A stretch of 64,000 nt of DNA from positions 335,958 to 399,957 of the forward strand of contig CAWDMC010000025.1 in NCBI GenBank assembly GCA_963803295.1. Reading direction: 5' to 3'. How positions within the stretch are numbered: the stretch's first letter is position 1; every line of letters begins with the position of its first letter. The translations under genes were made by a program, and so were the position numbers. A model generated the notes under the pieces. It ran no database searches. It was given only the letters and a program-made list of their open reading frames with translations, and had not been told where the DNA came from. Source of the DNA: CAWDMC01 sp963803295 (GTDB taxonomy: Bacteria; Acidobacteriota; Terriglobia; UBA7540). Below, piece after piece: positions 36,712 to 45,999 of the stretch.

Positions 36712-38082
36712 TTATTCCACCGGCTTTACATCTTCCATGAGTCCGAAGAAGCCCTCCGCCAACGTTGGGTGGATGTAGACGGCTCCCTTCAAGAGAGTAT
36801 AAGGAAGTCCCGCGAGCACTAAGGTGCCGAGAATTTGCACTAACTCGCCTCCCTCTGAGGCAAGTATGGACGCGCCCAGGATGCGATCGTTAGCTCGATC
36901 CACAACGATCTTCATCAAGCCGGCAGGCTCATCGCGCTCGATGGCTCGCGCCACATAACTCATCGGCCGCTTGCCGATCTTCAGTTTGTATCCCCTTCTC
37001 CTCGCTTCTTTCTCGGTCATGCCAACGCCACCGAGTTGTGGATCGGTAAAAACCGAGTACGGCACAATCCGGTTATCGATAGTCAGGCCTCTGCCTTCCA
37101 CCAGATTGCCGTAAATAACCTGGAAGTCGTTATAGGAGATATGGGTGAAAGCTGGCGGCCCCTTAACGTCTCCCAACGCCCAGATTCCTGGCACATTCGT
37201 CTCCAGACGGCCGTTGACTTTGATGTATCCACTCTGGTCAGTCCCTACTCCGGCCTTGCCCAGATCCAGCTCGTCGGTATTAGGCTTTCGGCCGGTGGCG
37301 ATGAGCAGGTGCGAGCCGGAGACCTCGCTGGGTCCGTTTGCGCACTCGAGAGTAAGCATGACTTGCCCATTTTTCTTCGCGACGCTGGTCGAACGCGCAT
37401 CTAACAGAAAATTCACGCCCTCAGCTTCCAGGGCCTTTTGCAGCTCCGTCACCACATCGGCGTCCTCGCGAGCAAGGATCTGGCCGCTGTGGTGCACCAC
37501 TGTTACCCGGCTCCCAAAACGGCGAAACATCTGGCCAAACTCCAGGCCAATATAGCCACCGCCCAGGACGACCAAGTGTTCGGGGACTTCGTTCAACTCC
37601 ATGATGCTGGCATTGGTCAGATAATCGACCTTCTCCAACCCGGGTAGATCGGGAACATCAGGACGTGCTCCCGTGTCGATGAAGATCCGCTCGCTCTCAA
37701 GTAACTCCTCTCCCACCCGAATCGTGTGCGGACCTGTGAACCGGGCGTGCCCTCGATGTAGATGCAACGTCTTTCGAGCATCAACCTGGCTCTGTTGGCC
37801 CGCGCGAAAGCTCTCAACCACTTTGTCCTTGCGAGCGATAATGGCTGGGAGGTCCACGCTCAGGTTGCTCGCGTGCACGCCCCAGCGCCCGGCGCTGCGA
37901 ACGTAATGGGCAACCTGGGCGCTCGCGACCATCGTTTTGGTCGGAGTACATCCAGTATTGATGCACGTGCCGCCCAGGTGTGCCTTTTCTACAAGGGCAA
38001 CTCTCCAGCCAAGGTCAGCCAGGCGATGGGCGAGCGGATTGCCGCCCTGGCCCGAACCGATAATGATGGCGTCGTATTTCAT
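36712..38082 (-). CDS. Mercuric-reductase-like / dihydrolipoyl-dehydrogenase-family flavoprotein
   Basis: 456 aa pyridine-nucleotide disulfide oxidoreductase. FAD-binding IIIGSGQGGNPLAHRLAD, the redox disulfide GTCINTGCTPTKTMV, NAD(P)-binding VVLGGGYIGLEFGQMF, second FAD site IWALGDVKGPPAFTHIS and the terminal HPTLAEGFFG. The C-terminal HPTLAE is typical of the dihydrolipoyl/mercuric reductase group. No metal-binding NmerA domain is present and no 2-oxoacid dehydrogenase genes are nearby, so the substrate is open. It lies 15 nt behind a decayed GMC oxidoreductase gene. Confidence 0.8.
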   Translation of the reverse strand: MKYDAIIIGSGQGGNPLAHRLADLGWRVALVEKAHLGGTCINTGCTPTKTMVASAQVAHYVRSAGRWGVHASNLSVDLPAIIARKDKVVESFRAGQQSQVDARKTLHLHRGHARFTGPHTIRVGEELLESERIFIDTGARPDVPDLPGLEKVDYLTNASIMELNEVPEHLVVLGGGYIGLEFGQMFRRFGSRVTVVHHSGQILAREDADVVTELQKALEAEGVNFLLDARSTSVAKKNGQVMLTLECANGPSEVSGSHLLIATGRKPNTDELDLGKAGVGTDQSGYIKVNGRLETNVPGIWALGDVKGPPAFTHISYNDFQVIYGNLVEGRGLTIDNRIVPYSVFTDPQLGGVGMTEKEARRRGYKLKIGKRPMSYVARAIERDEPAGLMKIVVDRANDRILGASILASEGGELVQILGTLVLAGLPYTLLKGAVYIHPTLAEGFFGLMEDVKPVE

Positions 38083-38097
38083 TCGGGAGTCTTCCTT

Positions 38098-38380
38098 TCA
38101 GCTCGGCCGGTGCAGCAAGTGGTCCCCCCCACCGTTCGCCATAATCGTCACGGCAGGATTCACGGCACCGCTCGATGGGAAGCGGTTGCCATCGACAATA
38201 TACAGATTGTCCACGTCATGAGCCTTGCAGTTCGGCTCATGACCGAAGCGAATGGTGCCATTTTGATGCGCCACGCCCGCGAGAGGGATGCGTTGGCCAA
38301 GATAGGGGTCGGACCACCGCATGATCGACAGGAGTGCTGATCGGCGTCACGGTCTCGCCTCTTGCTGCCGTGGCTTGCAT
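38098..38380 (-). pseudogene. GMC oxidoreductase with internal deletion
   Basis: An intact ribosome-binding site (GGAGGA) and start at 38380 give MQATAARGETVTPISTPVDH. The next recognisable part, in another frame, is the C-terminal end of GMC oxidoreductases: DPYLGQRIPLAGVAHQNGT, CKAHDVDNLYIVDG and PSSGAVNPAVTIMANG. Almost all of the flavin domain is missing. An internal deletion plus frameshift explains this. Confidence 0.65.
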
Positions 38381-38922
38381 AAGGCGTTCCTCCTTCTCCT
38401 TTGTCGCCTGGGACTGCTTCGCGCGGCCCTGCATTTAAGCGCAATCTACGAATCTCCAGTACGGGCTCAAAGGGCTACGGCGGAGTCTTTTGTAGAGTGG
38501 GCCAGGAGTCCTGCTAACCAGCCGGGATATAAGGCCCCGGCCAAGGCCAGATGACGACGCGTCGTGGTGAAACGCTTGCCGCTCTCTACCCTTCCGATCT
38601 TGATACTTCGATGCTCACCATCTCAACTTTCGCCACCCGGACAAGAATAACGATCACTCTATCCCAGGTGTGAAAGCCTTCTAAAAACGAGTTTATTCCC
38701 GAATTCCCAAATTCTTCTCAAGTAAAGCGTCCCGGACGCATGTTCGGACCGGCCGATTCCGAGTGGGACGACCTTAGTCATGGTTTTCACAATTGCGATA
38801 TTCTGTTGCGGGCGATATTGGCCCCCTCACGCGGCCTTCAGCGTGATGAAACACATCACCGCAATTTCGAAGTGGTACACTGTTCACCTACCGCACGCTG
38901 CTTGGAAACGGAGATGCGTTGA
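38381..38922. other. Intergenic region, 542 bases
   Basis: No convincing gene. GTGATG (38843-38848) pairs with CATCAC (38854-38859), a 6-bp inverted repeat with 5-nt loop located 63 nt before the radical SAM gene; it could be an operator. GGAG precedes the GTG start at 38923. Confidence 0.5.
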
Positions 38923-40077
38923 GTGGCAAGATTCAGTGAACGGTTTCCTGAGGCGCAAGCGCGGATTGAGCTTCTTTCCGAGTTGCGCTCACCCGTACGA
39001 TCGATACAGACTATCGCGGCGGAAAGTCTTGAACGAGGCGGCCTGTGCACGGAGGATGCAGCGGCCTTGATCGCGTGGGGTCGTGACCCGAGCTGCCATA
39101 GCGAGATCAAGACAGCGGCACAGCGGGTGCGGGAGAAGGCTTGCGGCCGGCAGGTAGAGTTCATCGTCCCGGTCTACCTGACCAGCTACTGCCAGAATGA
39201 CTGCCTGTACTGTGGATATCGAAAAGATAACAGTCTGGCAGAGCGGATTCGCCTCAGCCTCGACGATCTGGACCGCGAGCTTGACCTGATCCTTTCCTGG
39301 GGTCATCGCCAAATCGAACTGGTTCTCTCGGACGATCCCGAATTGGGCGCCAGTCAATTGATCCCCTATGTCGAGCTCGCCAGAGGAAAGATCGACAGTC
39401 TCGGTGGAGGGCTGGTTTCAGTGTGCGCGCCGGTCTATGAAGAGGAGGACTACAGCAGGTTACGTGCGGCAGGTCTCGATTGGGTGGTGGAGTGGCAGGA
39501 GACCTATCATCAACCGCACTTCGATCGCTGGCACTTCGTCGACACCCCGAAACGCCATTACGACGACAGGCTGGACTTGTGGGATCGGACCATCGCTGCC
39601 GGCTTGTCGCGGATCGGCATGGGAGTTTTATTGGGGCTCTATGACTGGCGCTTCGATGTGCTCACGGTGATCGAGCACGGCAACTACTTGCGCCGGACCT
39701 ATGGCCTCGATCCGCACGTAATCGGGATTCCGCGCTTGCAGCCGGCCCTCGGTGTTCCAGCCTCGCAGAAGAAATCGCATTTTACTGTTTCCGATGCTGA
39801 CTACCGGCTTGTAGTAAGCCTCTATCACTTGGCCTTCCCCCGATCCCGACTCTTCTTCAATACGCGCGAAAGCTACGAGACCAACATCTCGCTGGTGGAG
39901 GGCGGCGACCTCTTCACGGTGGACTGCGATACTCTGCCCGGCGGATATTTGCGAGAGCGCCTGCCCGGCCAGTTCACCACGCATGACTTTCCTCCGCGCC
40001 GGGAAGTGAAGGCGACGCTGGAGGGGATGGGGTTCGCCTGCCTGTATCTGGCGGAAGAGATGTCCTTCAGCGTTTAA
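38923..40077 (+). CDS. ThiH/HydG-like radical SAM enzyme
   Basis: 384 aa radical SAM protein with the CxxxCxxC cluster motif YCQNDCLYCGY at about residues 87-97. Segments such as AGLDWVVEWQETYHQPHFD and GMGVLLGLYDWRFD match tyrosine lyases (ThiH, HydG, FbiC/CofH-like). HydG's extra C-terminal CxxC is absent, so it is closer to ThiH-type 2-iminoacetate synthase or an uncharacterised relative. No thiazole, H-cluster or F420 genes are near. GTG start with GGAG upstream. The stop codon was rebuilt by the IS630 insertion: TA of the target lies inside TAA. Confidence 0.75.
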   Translation: MARFSERFPEAQARIELLSELRSPVRSIQTIAAESLERGGLCTEDAAALIAWGRDPSCHSEIKTAAQRVREKACGRQVEFIVPVYLTSYCQNDCLYCGYRKDNSLAERIRLSLDDLDRELDLILSWGHRQIELVLSDDPELGASQLIPYVELARGKIDSLGGGLVSVCAPVYEEEDYSRLRAAGLDWVVEWQETYHQPHFDRWHFVDTPKRHYDDRLDLWDRTIAAGLSRIGMGVLLGLYDWRFDVLTVIEHGNYLRRTYGLDPHVIGIPRLQPALGVPASQKKSHFTVSDADYRLVVSLYHLAFPRSRLFFNTRESYETNISLVEGGDLFTVDCDTLPGGYLRERLPGQFTTHDFPPRREVKATLEGMGFACLYLAEEMSFSV

Positions 40078-41186
40078 ACACAGCGTCTTAAGTAATTGCG
40101 CATAGTCGGCGCAGTGTGTTGTTGGGTTTTGCCCAATTGGTGAATTCGTTCTCAACGGCGACAGTGACTTCGTCCAATCTAGGGAAATAGCGATTATGCA
40201 GGCATCGTCGACGCGTGAGCTTCCACACACGCTCAATCGGATTCAACTCGGGACTGTAAGGGGGCAAGAAGTTCAGAGCGAAACGCTCCACGCTTTGCTC
40301 CCTCCATTCCCGGTGGAGTTGAGCGTGATGATATTTCGCATTGTCCGCAATCACCACCACCCGTCGTGCCGTGCGCGTGCTGGCTGCCCGCAAGTCTTTC
40401 AAGAATTGCCAACAAGTGACAGCGTTAAACTTGCCCCTCTCTTGCCGGAAGAAAAGGCGGCCATCACGCAAGCGGATGGCCCCGAAATAACCCATGCTCT
40501 TCCGGGTGGGATGAAGCAGCAGAACGGGATCCTTGGTTTCCGGCGGAACCCACATCCGGCAACGCGAGCCGTGTTGTTGAAAATGCACTTCATCCATAGC
40601 CCAGAGATCAACGGTGGGATCGAGGCTTAGCGCCTGGAGTTTTTTTATGCGTCTTCTGCTCTTCCGCATCGGCATGGGCCATCAGGGGGCGAGGCTTGCG
40701 CAACCGAAAACCCCGTTGCCGAAACAGACGCTGACATTGACGCACTCGCAAGCGGAGGTGGAAATGCTGTTCGATCCAGGCACTTAGGCTTTTCCCATCC
40801 CAGATCGTGCCGCTCAAGCCGAGGTCGCGCGGGGTGCGGCGCAACGCCTGGTCCACTTCCTGCAGCTGTGCCTCGCTCAGCCGTTGGGGACGCCCCGAGC
40901 GCTGGCCTTCGACCAGCCCCGCCAGACCTTTCTGCTCAAAGCGCCGAACCCAATATTCGACCGATCGAGGTGCATCCCCCAGCAAGCGGCTGACCTCCGG
41001 ACAGGTCATGCCCTGGGCCACCAGCAGCACTCCATGCAAGCGATGATCATAACGCGATTCTTCCGAACGCCGAATCTCGTCTTGCAGTCCGAGAACGATC
41101 GTCGCAGCATCGGCAACCTGAAGGGGTCTCATGCATTCATGAGATCACAATTTTTAACCATGCGCAATTACTTATGACGCTGTGTT
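40077..41186. mobile_element. IS630-family insertion sequence
   Basis: An element of about 1.1 kb with terminal inverted repeats: 40075-40103 and 41160-41188 are reverse complements over 29 bases, with one mismatch. TA is duplicated at both ends (40075-40076 and 41187-41188), as expected for IS630/Tc1-mariner targets. It carries a transposase on the minus strand. It inserted at the TA of the radical SAM stop codon. Joining the flanks gives TTTAG, so the old stop was TAG; it is now TAA. Confidence 0.85.
40088..41132 (-). CDS. IS630-family transposase, two frames
   Basis: The first frame (41132-40608) holds an N-terminal helix-turn-helix (LLVAQGMTCPEVSRLLGD and YWVRRFEQKGLAGLVEG). The second (from 40675 back to 40088) carries the DDE core: D in WAMDEVHFQQHG, D in VVIADNAKYHH and E in YSPELNPIERVW. 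The frames overlap at an A7 run (40642-40648), read H-K-K-T in one and I-K-K-L in the other. The second frame is +1 relative to the first. Programmed frameshifting at this run, or a one-base indel, are both possible. Confidence 0.8.
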
Positions 41187-41348
41187 TAGCAATCGTAGCG
41201 CAGACCAGCTTCCCAAGGTCTGCGGCTTTTCTTCCTCCGGCTCTTCCTGTGACTCAACTCAACCCGGGCCGAGGGTCGCTGGTTGCAAGCGGGGATTTCG
41301 ATCCTGGCGAGAGATTCGCGGCACCGACCTTGGGAAGCAGATCTCGCG

Positions 41349-42245
41349 CTACGTCGCCCCAAAGAAATTCTCAGCCTCCCGGCGCCGCGCTTCCTCCCTC
41401 ATCTTGTGCAGCTCGCAATTGATTTCCGCGCCGACCAAGGTAATAAGAGTACTGAGGTAGATCCACGCCATCATGATGACGAACGCGCCCAAAGTCCCGT
41501 AGGTCTTGTTATAGGAGGCCAGGTAGTGAACATAAAGATTGAAGCCCATGCCGGCGGGCAGCCACATCAGCATGATGAAGAGTGTACCCGGGCTGAACCA
41601 ACGCCAGCGCCGCCTCAGATTCGGCAGCACGTTCTCCACCACCGACATGCCAAGGCCCAGCAGGATCATCGAAACAATCCAGCGCGCCACGTGCCAGAGG
41701 CCGCGCACAAAAGAGCCAGAGCCGACGTTGTCGGCGATGGTCCGGCCGATCCAGGTGCCGATCGTAATCAGCCCGAAGCATCCCAGAAAGAAGAAGGAGG
41801 TCACAAAGAGTATGGCCAAGCTGAGACCGAGTCGGCGCCAGAAACTGCGAGTCTCTTTCACCTCGTAGGCTCCGTTTAACGCTCCCATGAGGTTCATGAT
41901 CCCCGTGCAGGAAGCCCAGGCCGTACCCAGCAGCCCGATCGAGAGGAAGTGGCGGCCGCTGGTGAGTCCGACGATTGTATCCAGCAAGAAGTGCTGCGAG
42001 TCCCAGGGAAGGTACAATACAATCCACTTCAGGACTTTCTGCCAGAGGTCCGTAAAGGGCAGTGTCCCGACGAGGGAGGCGAGGAAAATGAAGAAGGGAA
42101 ACAAGGCCAGAGCAAAATAATAGGACGCCTGCGCTGACAGAGCGAACACGTTATCTTCGTCCGCTTCCTTGAAGACCCGCCGCGCAAGCTCTTTCAGACA
42201 GCCGCGATCGGTTATTGACAGGACCGCCAGCGCTTCGCCCTGCAT
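41349..42245 (-). CDS. YihY/BrkB-family inner-membrane protein
   Basis: 298 aa with six or so hydrophobic segments, such as YYFALALFPFFIFLASLVGT, LSIGLLGTAWASCTGIMNLM, LAILFVTSFFFLGCFGLI, IVSMILLGLGMSVVENVLP and LGAFVIMMAWIYLSTLITLV. The pattern ALSAQASYYFALALFPF and the GTLGAFVIMMAWIY near the end are typical of YihY/BrkB proteins. Function is not established. It is transcribed away from the alpha-mannosidase, sharing the intergenic CRP-like site at 42341-42356. Confidence 0.85.
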   Translation of the reverse strand: MQGEALAVLSITDRGCLKELARRVFKEADEDNVFALSAQASYYFALALFPFFIFLASLVGTLPFTDLWQKVLKWIVLYLPWDSQHFLLDTIVGLTSGRHFLSIGLLGTAWASCTGIMNLMGALNGAYEVKETRSFWRRLGLSLAILFVTSFFFLGCFGLITIGTWIGRTIADNVGSGSFVRGLWHVARWIVSMILLGLGMSVVENVLPNLRRRWRWFSPGTLFIMLMWLPAGMGFNLYVHYLASYNKTYGTLGAFVIMMAWIYLSTLITLVGAEINCELHKMREEARRREAENFFGAT

Positions 42246-42340
42246 TTCGAGTTAATCCCGGAGATACACTCGTACCCCACTAATATTGAGATGATTTCGA
42301 GACAGAACAGAGGTACGAAAAGGGAGGCCACCACCCCTGT

Positions 42341-42356
42341 TGTGATCCGGATCACA
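42341..42356. promoter_or_regulatory. Perfect CRP/FNR-like operator
   Basis: TGTGATCCGGATCACA is a perfect 16-bp palindrome fitting TGTGA-N6-TCACA. It lies 96 nt from the yihY start and 224 nt from the mannosidase start, in the divergent region. Confidence 0.55.
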
Positions 42357-42478
42357 GCATTCGACCACCAATGCTCTTTAACTTGAGTCGGGTCCGTGAA
42401 AAGCACGCCATGGGTAACCTACACTGGCGTGCCAGGCGAATGTCTTATTGCGTTCCGTCCTGCGACCCGGCGAGAGGT

Positions 42479-42557
42479 ATGACTGATTTGTCCGCGAGGT
42501 TCAGCGAAGTTTGGATATCGGGACTACGGATCTTGGCGGTCTTGGCGCGGCCTTACT
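42479..42557 (+). repeat. Degenerate duplicate of the mannosidase 5' coding end
   Basis: Reading from ATG 42479 gives MTDLSARFSEVWISGLRILA, aligning codon by codon with MNDLVSKFGKHWILGLWILA of the mannosidase at 42580, offset 101 nt. A one-base deletion after GCG then shifts the frame and the copy ends at a stop near 42568. The nucleotides TTGGCGCGGCCTT are identical in both. Confidence 0.65.
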
Positions 42558-42579
42558 TAGAGGACTGAGAGGAGTGAAG

Positions 42580-45500
42580 ATGAATGACTTGGTTTCGAAG
42601 TTCGGCAAACATTGGATATTAGGATTATGGATTTTGGCCGGTCTTGGCGCGGCCTTCTGGGGAGTGCCCAGAGTACACGCCCAGGCCAGCCCTCCCCCCA
42701 GTTCCTACCAGCCCGTTCTTGACCGGCTGCAATCCATGACCGTGGTGCCTCTCGAGGAGTGGCGCGTCCATTCGGCCGACCTGTCCCATCCGGAAGACCC
42801 TAACCTCGATGATTCCGGCTGGAAGACAGTCAAAGGCGCCACCAGCTACCACTGGGCGCGCACGCATCCCGTCGAGATCCCAGGGCCCGCCTGGTTCCGG
42901 CGCGAAATCGAAATTCCCAAGTTGACCGGCGGCCTTGACATCACGGGCGCGCGCCTTCGCCTGCAATTCGGGGTCGGTTCTGCCGGAAACTTCAACTACC
43001 GGCTGAGGGTTTTCTTTAACGGGAACATGGTCGCGCAGCAGGATCAGGACACCAGCGAGCCCATCCTGATTACCGAGAAAGCTCAGCCGGGTCAAAAAGT
43101 CGTAGCCGCTATCGGCATGATAACGCCCCCGGACACGCTCAACTTCGGCGGGGCCGCTCTTCTGGTGGACTTCCCCGCGCGTGGAGTTAATGATCCCTAT
43201 ACGGTGCTCTTCCAGATCCGTGCGGCTGAAGCAATGCTGGCGGCCTTCCCCGCGGCCAAGGTGGAGCACGGATCCGAACTCGATGCGGCGGCCAAGGCGA
43301 TCGATTTTCCCGCCCTCGACCGGGGCGATCAGCAGGCCTTCCAGGCGTCTCTCCAGGCTGCGAACGACAAGCTGCAGCCGGTCGGCCAGTGGATGAAGCA
43401 GTACCAGGTGTTCGCGGTGGCCAACTCGCATATCGACATGGCCTGGCTGTGGCCTTGGACCGAAACCGTCGAGGTGGTGCGAAACACCTTCGGCACCGCC
43501 CTACAACTCATGCGCGAGTATCCCGATTTCATTTACGCGCATTCCTCCGCCCAGACCTACGTGTGGATGGAAGAGAAATATCCGGACATGTTCAAGGACA
43601 TTCAGCAGCGGGTAAAAGAAGGCCGATGGGAGATCGTGGGCGGCATGTGGGTTGAGCCCGACCTGAACATGCCTTCCGGCGAATCGCTCGCCCGCCAGAT
43701 CCTGATCGGCAAGCGCTACTTCGAACAGAAGTTCGGCGTCGACGTGCGCATTGGCTGGAATCCGGATTCGTTCGGGTACAACTGGCAGTTGCCGCAGATC
43801 TACAAGCGGTCAGGGCTGGACTACTTCATTACCCAGAAGATGGAGTGGAACGACACCACCAAGTTCCCTCATAAGCTTTTCTGGTGGCAATCGCCCGACG
43901 GCAGTAAGGTCCTGACCTATTTCCCGCACGACTACGTGAACACCTTCGATCCGGATCGGATCGCCTCGGATGTCGCGGAGTGGTCTCCCCAGACCGGCTT
44001 CCCCGGAATTCTACACATGTACGGAATGGGCGATCATGGTGGTGGTGCGACTCGCACGATGCTGGACGATGCCCTGCGCCTGCAAAATCCCAAACTGGCG
44101 TTTCCCACCATCAAGTTCACGACGGCGCAGTCATTCTTCGACGCGCTCGAGAAAGACACCAACCTGAAGATCCCCACCTGGAACAATGAGATGTATTTCG
44201 AGTTCCATCGGGGAGTCATGACCACTCAGTCGGAGACAAAGAAGGAGATCCGAAGCAGCGAGGAACTGCTGCTGAATGCGGAGAAGTTCTCGTCGATGGC
44301 CACGCTCTATGGCTTAGCGTATCCGCAACAGGAGCTTGAAGATGCCTGGAAGAAGGTGCTTTTTGACCAGTTTCACGACATCATGCCCGGCTCAGGCATT
44401 GCCGTGAACTATCTCGATGCCAAGCGGGACTTGGGAGTCGTGACCCTGGTGGGCTCAAAAGCGCTCGGCGAAGCGCAGGAGCGGCTCGCTGCCCACGTGG
44501 ACACACGCGGTGCAGGAGTGCCGGTGGTCGTATTTAATTCGCTGAACTGGTCACGGACCGACCCCGTAGAAGCGACCGTGGAGTTTCCTGGTCCTGTCAA
44601 AAATGTGGAAGTGCGAGACACGCGGGGCAAAACGCTTATCTCAACGGTTGTCTCCCGCGACAATTCCGATCACACTGTAACTGTACGATTCCTGGCGACG
44701 GATGTCCCTCCCCTCGGCTACGAGGTGGTCCACGTGGTCGAGGCCGGCAAATCACCAAAGCCCAAGTCGACTCTGCAGGCGGGCGCCGACTCCATCGAGA
44801 ACGAGTTCGTCCGGGTAAAGGCTGATCCTAAGACGGGTTGCATCACCAGCCTCTTCGATAAGAAAGCGAACCGCGAGGCGCTGGCGCCAGGAGCCTGCGG
44901 CAACCAGCTTCAGGCATTCCGCGACAAGCCTAAGCAATGGGATGCCTGGAACATCGACGCTGACTTCGAGAATCAGAAGTGGGACCTCGCCCAGCCGCAG
45001 GAAGCGAATTGGGTGGAAACCGCGCCCGACCGTGCCGTAATCCACCTAAAGCAGAAGTTTCAAAACTCCACCTTCACGCAGGATGTCGTCCTCTACCCCG
45101 GTGTGCCGCGCGTGGATGTGAACACCAAGGCCGACTGGCACGAGAAGCACATCCTCATCAAGGCGGCATTCCCGGTAAGCGTCCAGAGCGACTTCGCCAC
45201 TTACGAGATCCCCTACGGAAGCATCAAGCGGCCGACCACGCGAAACACTCCTGCGGAGAAGGCGATGTTTGAAGTTCCCGCTTTCCAGTGGGGCGATCTC
45301 TCCGGCTCCGCCCACGGATTCAGTCTGCTGAATGCGAGCAAGTACGGCTATGACGCCAAGGGCAACGTGATTCGGCTATCGCTGCTGCGTGCACCCGACT
45401 GGCCCGATCCCCATGCCGATGACGGCTACCATGAATTCACCTACTCGCTGTATCCGCATCCGGGTGATTGGAAGCAAGGAGGTACGGAGCGGCAGGCCTA

Positions 45501-45840
45501 CCAGTTGAACTACCCCTTGCTGGCGATCTCCGCCACTTCGCACGAAGGCTCCCTGCCGATCTCGCATTCTTTTGTAAAGCTTGATGCTCTCAACGTTATC
45601 CTGACCGGCATCAAGAAAGCCGAAGATGGCGACGGCATTGTGTTTCACTTCTATGAGTTCGATGGACAGGAATCCCAGGTACGTCTCGAATTGCCGGCTG
45701 CGGCCAGCCGCGCGGCAGAGACAAACCTTGTGGAAAAGGAGGAGAATTCCCTGACGCTGGCGGACTCGGGTAAGACTGTCGGCGTCTCGATCCATCCCTA
45801 CGAGATCAAGGCGGTGGAGGTCTGGTTCGAGAAACACTAA
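42580..45840 (+). CDS. GH38 alpha-mannosidase, secreted
   Basis: 1086 aa. After a signal peptide (ILGLWILAGLGAAFWG) and an N-terminal beta domain comes the GH38 catalytic domain: zinc-binding NSHIDMAWLWPW (HxD), nucleophile Asp in WNPDSFGYNWQLPQ, and MYGMGDHGGGATRTMLDDAL. The middle and C-terminal alpha-mannosidase beta domains follow (ENEFVRVKADPKTGCITSLFD). It hydrolyses alpha-mannosides, as part of glycan scavenging. ATG 42580 has GGAG at good spacing. A hairpin near 45864-45884 may terminate transcription. Confidence 0.9.
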   Translation: MNDLVSKFGKHWILGLWILAGLGAAFWGVPRVHAQASPPPSSYQPVLDRLQSMTVVPLEEWRVHSADLSHPEDPNLDDSGWKTVKGATSYHWARTHPVEIPGPAWFRREIEIPKLTGGLDITGARLRLQFGVGSAGNFNYRLRVFFNGNMVAQQDQDTSEPILITEKAQPGQKVVAAIGMITPPDTLNFGGAALLVDFPARGVNDPYTVLFQIRAAEAMLAAFPAAKVEHGSELDAAAKAIDFPALDRGDQQAFQASLQAANDKLQPVGQWMKQYQVFAVANSHIDMAWLWPWTETVEVVRNTFGTALQLMREYPDFIYAHSSAQTYVWMEEKYPDMFKDIQQRVKEGRWEIVGGMWVEPDLNMPSGESLARQILIGKRYFEQKFGVDVRIGWNPDSFGYNWQLPQIYKRSGLDYFITQKMEWNDTTKFPHKLFWWQSPDGSKVLTYFPHDYVNTFDPDRIASDVAEWSPQTGFPGILHMYGMGDHGGGATRTMLDDALRLQNPKLAFPTIKFTTAQSFFDALEKDTNLKIPTWNNEMYFEFHRGVMTTQSETKKEIRSSEELLLNAEKFSSMATLYGLAYPQQELEDAWKKVLFDQFHDIMPGSGIAVNYLDAKRDLGVVTLVGSKALGEAQERLAAHVDTRGAGVPVVVFNSLNWSRTDPVEATVEFPGPVKNVEVRDTRGKTLISTVVSRDNSDHTVTVRFLATDVPPLGYEVVHVVEAGKSPKPKSTLQAGADSIENEFVRVKADPKTGCITSLFDKKANREALAPGACGNQLQAFRDKPKQWDAWNIDADFENQKWDLAQPQEANWVETAPDRAVIHLKQKFQNSTFTQDVVLYPGVPRVDVNTKADWHEKHILIKAAFPVSVQSDFATYEIPYGSIKRPTTRNTPAEKAMFEVPAFQWGDLSGSAHGFSLLNASKYGYDAKGNVIRLSLLRAPDWPDPHADDGYHEFTYSLYPHPGDWKQGGTERQAYQLNYPLLAISATSHEGSLPISHSFVKLDALNVILTGIKKAEDGDGIVFHFYEFDGQESQVRLELPAAASRAAETNLVEKEENSLTLADSGKTVGVSIHPYEIKAVEVWFEKH

Positions 45841-45863
45841 CCGACTCTTGCTTGTGAAAATGG

Positions 45864-45884
45864 GGGCAGGCATTGTTCCTGCCC
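45864..45884 (+). terminator. Hairpin after the alpha-mannosidase
   Basis: GGGCAGG (45864-45870) pairs with CCTGCCC (45878-45884) over a 7-nt loop, 24 nt past the stop. The T tract after it is weak (TCTC), so termination may be partial. Confidence 0.5.
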
Positions 45885-45999
45885 TCTCAGGCGACGCCTC
45901 TAGTACCTTGCCCTGGTGTACCCAATCCTGGCCGTCCTAACCGTGTTTCCTGAAAAGCGAGATCCTGATATTACTTCGGCCTCTGAAAAGGGGTGAACA

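Larger units (their letters stand above)
42246..42579. other. Divergent region, yihY / alpha-mannosidase
   Basis: 334 bases. It contains the perfect CRP/FNR-like palindrome at 42341-42356 and, at 42479-42557, a degenerate duplicate of the mannosidase signal-peptide start. GGAG at about 42571 is the ribosome-binding site for the mannosidase. Confidence 0.6.

Noticed and set aside
41283..41879. A 198-codon plus-strand frame opposite yihY
   Set aside because: It overlaps the YihY gene, which has clear membrane segments. The frame itself is low in hydrophobic or motif content.
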